DNA from: Chitinivibrionales bacterium
Lineage (GTDB): Bacteria > Fibrobacterota > Chitinivibrionia > Chitinivibrionales > JANQEN01
Length of the DNA stretch: 11,043 nucleotides
NCBI GenBank assembly: GCA_030593665.1
Contig: JAUVGS010000021.1
Coordinates: 1 to 11,043 of the forward strand
Direction of reading: 5' to 3'
This document shows, piece after piece, positions 7,573-11,043 of this stretch. The first letter of the stretch is position 1. Each line of letters opens with the position of its first letter. A program made the translations under genes and the position numbers. Under the pieces are notes generated by a model. That model made no database searches, was not told where the DNA came from, and saw nothing but the letters and a program-made list of their open reading frames with translations.

Positions 7573-10500
7573 AAGCAAGTTGTTATTGAGAATCCAATAA
7601 TAAATTCTCCTTTTATTGAACCTAGACGTTATTATCGTTTTACAGACGAAGGGATAACTGACGAGGTAGTTGAAGAAAGAAGAATTTCAGCTTACTTTGT
7701 ACCCATTGCAAAACCTCGTAGTCAAAAAGGTGCCCAACAGGTATCCTTAAATATCTGGACAGAAGACCGACTGAGAGAAAACAGATTCATCAATCAGGTA
7801 CGGGATCGAATCGCCCAATGGCGGAAAGGCGGCTATATAGACGTTACCAAGACAACTGCTCGATTACTTGAATACTGGACTAATCCCGATCGTGAAAAAC
7901 GGTTCTTTTTTTGCCAGATAGAAGCCCTGGAAACGATAATTTACATAACTGAAGTGGCAAAAAAATATGGTGATTCCTGGATAGAGAATGAAATCAGGAA
8001 AGGCAACGAATTATCAAATCCGGCCATTTACCGTCTTGCATTCAAAATGGCTACCGGTAGTGGTAAAACCGTAGTTATGGCCATGTTAATTGCTTGGCAC
8101 ACACTTAACAAAATTGCGAACACACAGGATTCCAGGTTCTCAGACACCTTTTTAATTGTCACACCTGGTATCACAATCAGAGATAGATTACGTGTCCTTC
8201 TCCCCAATGATCCACAGAATTATTACCGTGAACGGGATGTGCTTTCCCTTGACATGCTTAATCTTCTGTCAAGGGCGAAAATAATAATTACCAACTTTCA
8301 TGCTTTCAAACCACGGGAAACAGTTAAAATCGGCAAGCTACCTAAAGCTATACTTGCTGCGGGAAATAGTTCTGCGTTTACTGAAACTCCGGCACAAACG
8401 GTTCGTCGCGTTTGTCGAGAGCTTGGTAATAAACGAAATATAGTTGTTATCAATGATGAAGCACACCACTGCTACCGGAGACGACCGGAACCAGAAGAAG
8501 AGGAAACTCTAAAAGGCAATGAAAAGAAGGAAGCGCAAAAGCGGGATGAAGAGGCCCGGATATGGATATCAGGTCTTGAAGCTGTTAAAGACAAATTAGG
8601 AATTCGGGCAATTTATGACCTTTCAGCCACACCATTTTTTCTAAAAGGCTCCGGTTACAAAGAGGGAACGCTGTTTCCATGGGTCGTGTCGGATTTTTCT
8701 CTTATTGACGCTATTGAATGCGGAATAGTAAAAATTCCCCGCGTGCCGGTAGCGGATGATTCCATGAAGGGTGATATGCCCACCTATCGTGAACTCTGGC
8801 ACCGGATTAGAGATGATTTACCAAAAAAAGGAAGACGTACCGCAGCCGTAGGAGGCGAACCAAAACTTCCTAAAGAATTACAGGGCGCACTGCATAGCTT
8901 ATATGACAACTATCAGAAGTATTATCAACAATGGGAGAGTAATACCGAGGCGCGCACAAAAGGACAAACACCACCGGTATTAATTGTCGTCTGTAATAAT
9001 ACTAACGTCTCAAAACTTGTTTTGGATTACATCTCCGGATGGGAAAAAACGGTTAACGGTAAAACGATAGTACAGGCTGGTGCCCTCGATATATTTCGCA
9101 ACGACGACAGAAAAGGTGGATGGATGGCACGCCCCAACACAATCCTTGTCGATAGTGAGCAGATTGAATCCGGGGAAGCCATGAGTGCTGAATTTAAGAA
9201 AATCGCCGCTGTCGAGATTGAAGAATTTAAATCTGAATACCGGGAGCGGTTTCCTGGCCGGGATGCTGATAAACTTACTGATGAGGATATCCTTCGTGAA
9301 GTGATGAATACCGTCGGTAAAAAAGGCAAGCTGGGCGAACAGGTAAAATGCGTCGTTTCAGTCTCCATGCTTACTGAAGGGTGGGATGCCAATACAGTAA
9401 CTCATATCCTTGGGGTGCGCGCTTTTGGCACCCAACTGCTTTGCGAACAGGTAGTAGGCCGCGGTCTGAGAAGAATGAGTTATGTTGCTGCTGATATCGA
9501 TGGTGAAGAACGCTTTCAACCGGAATATGCTGAAGTGTACGGCGTCCCCTTCTCCTTCATTCCCTGCGCCGGTTCAACATCCAGTCCGCCTTCGGGAAAA
9601 GAAATTACCCGTGTCCGTGCGCTTGAAGAGCGAATGAATCGTGAAATCACCTTCCCAAGGGTTATCGGCTATCGATATGAATTGCCTGAAGAAAAGCTTA
9701 ATACCGAGTTTAATGAAGATTCCCGTTTTGTCATATCCACAAAAGATTTACCGACTCAGACAGAAAATGCACCGATTGTCGGAGAGACGAGTCTTCACAC
9801 ACTTTATGGACTTAAGGAATGGCGAATCCAGACGGTGGCGTATAAAATTGCCAAGTTTACCCTGGAAAAATTTTTCAGAGATGAAGAGGAAAATATTAAA
9901 CCCTGGCTCTTTCCGGAACTGCTGAGAATCTCAAGAGAATGGCTTGACAAGTATGTTTACTGCAAAGACAATACTTTTATACAAATGATGCTCATTATCG
10001 ATTTTACTGAAATTGCCTCGGAAAAAATTTACCGTGCCATTGCCGCAGCGGAACCCGGCCGGAAACGGTTGAAACCAGTACTCCGGCCTTATGACACTAT
10101 AGGTTCCACTGCCTTTGTAGAATTCGACACAACACGACCGGTCTATAAAACAAGCGAAGATAAGTGCCACATTTCCCACGTTGTCGCGGATACCGAATCA
10201 TGGGAACAGAAAATGGCGCAGACCATGGAAAACATGGATGAAGTCCACTCTTATGTCAAGAACCAGGGTTTAGGCTTTACCATACCCTATATTCTCGATG
10301 GGAAGGAGAAGAATTATGTCCCCGACTTCATTGTTAAAATCAATGGGCACAATGATATACTCAATCTCATTGTTGAGGTTACCGGTGAACGACGCAGGGA
10401 AAAACAGGCGAAAGTAGATACCGCCAGAAATCTCTGGGTACAGGCCATTAATAATCATGGGGGTTTTGGCCGGTGGGCATTTATCGAAATAAGCGATCCC

Positions 10501-10776
10501 TGGGATGCTCAGAACACTCTCCGGCAATATGTGAAAAACCTGATCACAAATCGAGTAGTATGCAGACCGGGTGTATGCGGCGGTGAACCTTGCATTCAGC
10601 AAACCCGTATCCCTGTTTCAATCCTGGTTAAGTACCGGCAGCTCGGGAGCAATGATAATGAGCTGCTTCGTATGTATCCCTCACTCACGAATGATGACCT
10701 TACTGCTGCCCGGCATTACTATGAATTAAACAAATCGGAAATAGATTCTTTAATAGCCGCCAACGAGAGAGCATAG
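7570..10776 (+). CDS. Type III restriction Res-like helicase-nuclease (BPTD_3080-like) with C-terminal DUF433 antitoxin domain
   Basis: This is a superfamily 2 DNA helicase/translocase fused to a probable nuclease (1068 aa from ATG 7570), likely cytoplasmic and acting on DNA. It has the conserved N-terminal block NPIINSPFIEP with YFVPI (8-46). Helicase motifs follow: I ATGSGKT (161-167), TNFHAF (241-246), II DEAH (296-299), III SATP (352-355), V LTEGWDANTV (601-610) and VI QVVGRGLRR (627-635). A charged Glu/Lys/Arg-rich segment (303-330) follows motif II. The nuclease-like region has PDF (918-920) and VEVTGE (935-940), resembling PD-(D/E)xK but with Thr where ExK would have Lys. Residues about 988-1068 are a DUF433 domain, not part of the usual family architecture as I recall it. 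No methyltransferase or other subunit is adjacent on the sequenced side. A truncated DUF5615 toxin follows without a gap. Family and helicase assignment are firm; a role in phage or plasmid defence is inferred. Confidence 0.93.
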   Translation: MKQVVIENPIINSPFIEPRRYYRFTDEGITDEVVEERRISAYFVPIAKPRSQKGAQQVSLNIWTEDRLRENRFINQVRDRIAQWRKGGYIDVTKTTARLLEYWTNPDREKRFFFCQIEALETIIYITEVAKKYGDSWIENEIRKGNELSNPAIYRLAFKMATGSGKTVVMAMLIAWHTLNKIANTQDSRFSDTFLIVTPGITIRDRLRVLLPNDPQNYYRERDVLSLDMLNLLSRAKIIITNFHAFKPRETVKIGKLPKAILAAGNSSAFTETPAQTVRRVCRELGNKRNIVVINDEAHHCYRRRPEPEEEETLKGNEKKEAQKRDEEARIWISGLEAVKDKLGIRAIYDLSATPFFLKGSGYKEGTLFPWVVSDFSLIDAIECGIVKIPRVPVADDSMKGDMPTYRELWHRIRDDLPKKGRRTAAVGGEPKLPKELQGALHSLYDNYQKYYQQWESNTEARTKGQTPPVLIVVCNNTNVSKLVLDYISGWEKTVNGKTIVQAGALDIFRNDDRKGGWMARPNTILVDSEQIESGEAMSAEFKKIAAVEIEEFKSEYRERFPGRDADKLTDEDILREVMNTVGKKGKLGEQVKCVVSVSMLTEGWDANTVTHILGVRAFGTQLLCEQVVGRGLRRMSYVAADIDGEERFQPEYAEVYGVPFSFIPCAGSTSSPPSGKEITRVRALEERMNREITFPRVIGYRYELPEEKLNTEFNEDSRFVISTKDLPTQTENAPIVGETSLHTLYGLKEWRIQTVAYKIAKFTLEKFFRDEEENIKPWLFPELLRISREWLDKYVYCKDNTFIQMMLIIDFTEIASEKIYRAIAAAEPGRKRLKPVLRPYDTIGSTAFVEFDTTRPVYKTSEDKCHISHVVADTESWEQKMAQTMENMDEVHSYVKNQGLGFTIPYILDGKEKNYVPDFIVKINGHNDILNLIVEVTGERRREKQAKVDTARNLWVQAINNHGGFGRWAFIEISDPWDAQNTLRQYVKNLITNRVVCRPGVCGGEPCIQQTRIPVSILVKYRQLGSNDNELLRMYPSLTNDDLTAARHYYELNKSEIDSLIAANERA
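10531..10776 (+). other. Fused DUF433 (VapB45-like antitoxin) domain, with possible internal GTG start
   Basis: The last 81 residues of the helicase-nuclease match a complete DUF433 protein. They show VVCRPGVCGGEPCI then QTRIPVSIL, a mid-domain YPSLTNDDLTAARHYYE, and the typical tail KSEIDSLIAANE. DUF433 proteins are normally free-standing, about 75-85 residues, and encoded just before a DUF5615 toxin. The GTG at 10531 sits exactly where a free-standing antitoxin would begin, so an internally initiated short product is conceivable, though no strong ribosome-binding sequence is visible. The reading frame is continuous from the helicase, with no stop or frameshift at the junction. Confidence 0.88.
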
Positions 10777-10923
10777 ATGGCGCGGCTCTATAGTAACGAA
10801 AATTTTCCAGTACCGGTCGTTGAAAAATTGCGCAGGCTGGGACATAATGTACTTACGACCCATGAAGCTGGAAAGTCACAGGCTGGAATTGAAGATGAAG
10901 AAGTACTATATACATGCGCATAA
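10777..10923 (+). pseudogene. Truncated DUF5615 (PIN-like, VapC45-type) toxin remnant
   Basis: The 48 codons read MARLYSNENFPVPVVEKLRR, then LGHNVLTTHEAGKSQAGIEDEEVL, ending YTCA and a TAA stop. This is the N-terminal third to half of a DUF5615 protein, including the family's conserved N-terminal acidic site (N-E-N in place of the usual D-E-N), the LGH-V-T-EAG segment and the I-DEEVL block. Full-length members are about 105-120 residues and continue with an 'AVLTLNRRDF'-like strand and further catalytic residues, none of which is present. The other two forward frames after the stop encode nothing toxin-like, so this is loss of the 3' part rather than a single frameshift. The ATG directly follows the TAG of the helicase-DUF433 gene, with GAGAGAG 6 nt upstream, so the start is intact and coupled. 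The product is probably inactive. Confidence 0.82.
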
Positions 10924-10942
10924 GTATTTCGACAAAAATACT
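10923..10942. repeat. 7-bp inverted repeat (small hairpin) at the end of the toxin remnant
   Basis: AGTATTT (10923-10929) and AAATACT (10936-10942) are perfect complements around a 6-nt loop, starting on the last base of the toxin remnant's stop codon. The stem is AT-rich and no T-run follows, so it is a weak candidate terminator. It may instead mark the end of the sequence that replaced the toxin's 3' half. Confidence 0.35.
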
Positions 10943-11014
10943 CCACGCCCTTTGTTTTCAGTCTCTCCAGAAAAATATACAAACGATAAAACATAATTAA
11001 GGTTCCTATACCCA

Positions 11015-11043
11015 TTGACAATTCATATGATAATCACGTATAT
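11015..11043 (+). promoter_or_regulatory. Possible promoter pointing out of the right edge
   Basis: A perfect -35 box TTGACA (11015-11020) is followed 18 bp later by TATAT at 11039-11043, the first five bases of a possible -10 whose last base lies outside the window. If real it would drive a gene to the right, marking the end of the helicase locus. The interval 10924-11014 contains no gene that I can support. Confidence 0.28.

Noticed and set aside
9027..9392. A minus-strand reading frame of 121 codons inside the helicase gene.
   Set aside because: It is Ser/Arg/Leu-rich with no recognisable domain and lies fully antisense to conserved helicase sequence, so it is a shadow of that gene.
10788..11021. 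A minus-strand reading frame, antisense to the toxin remnant, with an internal ATG at 10994 preceded by AGGA and an N-terminus MFYRLYIFLERLKTKG faintly like some hexapeptide acyltransferases.
   Set aside because: More than half of it is antisense to a clear DUF5615 coding sequence, the resemblance covers only some 20 residues, and nothing acyltransferase-like follows. At most it is the start of a second truncated gene meeting the toxin remnant.
1..11043. CRISPR array, tRNA or rRNA genes, insertion-sequence ends.
   Set aside because: I saw no regularly spaced direct repeats, no tRNA-like TTCGA/CCA arrangement in the gaps and no transposase reading frame. Almost all of the window is occupied by the genes listed.

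Overview
The window (about 43-45% G+C by eye) comes from a diderm, lipoprotein-making bacterium. Both extracellular binding proteins start with lipoprotein signal peptides, one with a relaxed lipobox of the kind tolerated in spirochaetes and some other deep-branching diderms. I cannot name the genus. The window splits into a minus-strand transport operon (1-7311) and a plus-strand defence-like locus (7570-10923), separated by a divergent promoter region.

Transport region, read right to left: two tandem family-5 solute-binding lipoproteins (7311-5521 and 5348-3525), an OppB/DppB-type permease (3524-2460), an OppC/DppC-type permease (2457-1618), an OppD/DppD-type ATPase (1603-632) and an OppF/DppF-type ATPase (642-1, cut by the window edge). 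From the second binding protein onward the genes abut or overlap by a few bases (TAG/ATG with no gap, 2-nt gap, 14-nt gap, 11-nt overlap), so they form one translationally coupled operon encoding a complete importer. The family is usually called dipeptide/oligopeptide/nickel, but the roughly 600-residue, Trp-rich binding proteins also fit the branch whose Thermotoga members bind oligosaccharides. The substrate is open. The departures from consensus in the two ATPases fall in the same composite ATP site, suggesting an asymmetric engine.

Defence-like region: a 1068-residue superfamily 2 helicase-nuclease (type III restriction Res-like; I recognise it as what NCBI calls the BPTD_3080 family) has an in-frame C-terminal DUF433 domain, normally a free-standing small antitoxin. 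Its stop codon is followed directly (TAGATG) by the N-terminal 48 residues of a DUF5615 PIN-like protein, the usual toxin partner of DUF433. That toxin gene is cut short, and none of the following frames continues it. The locus therefore looks like a helicase-nuclease that captured the antitoxin of a neighbouring toxin-antitoxin pair, after which the toxin was lost. No DNA methyltransferase or specificity subunit is in the window. The last 120 bases hold no supportable gene, only a small hairpin and a possible promoter pointing out of the window.
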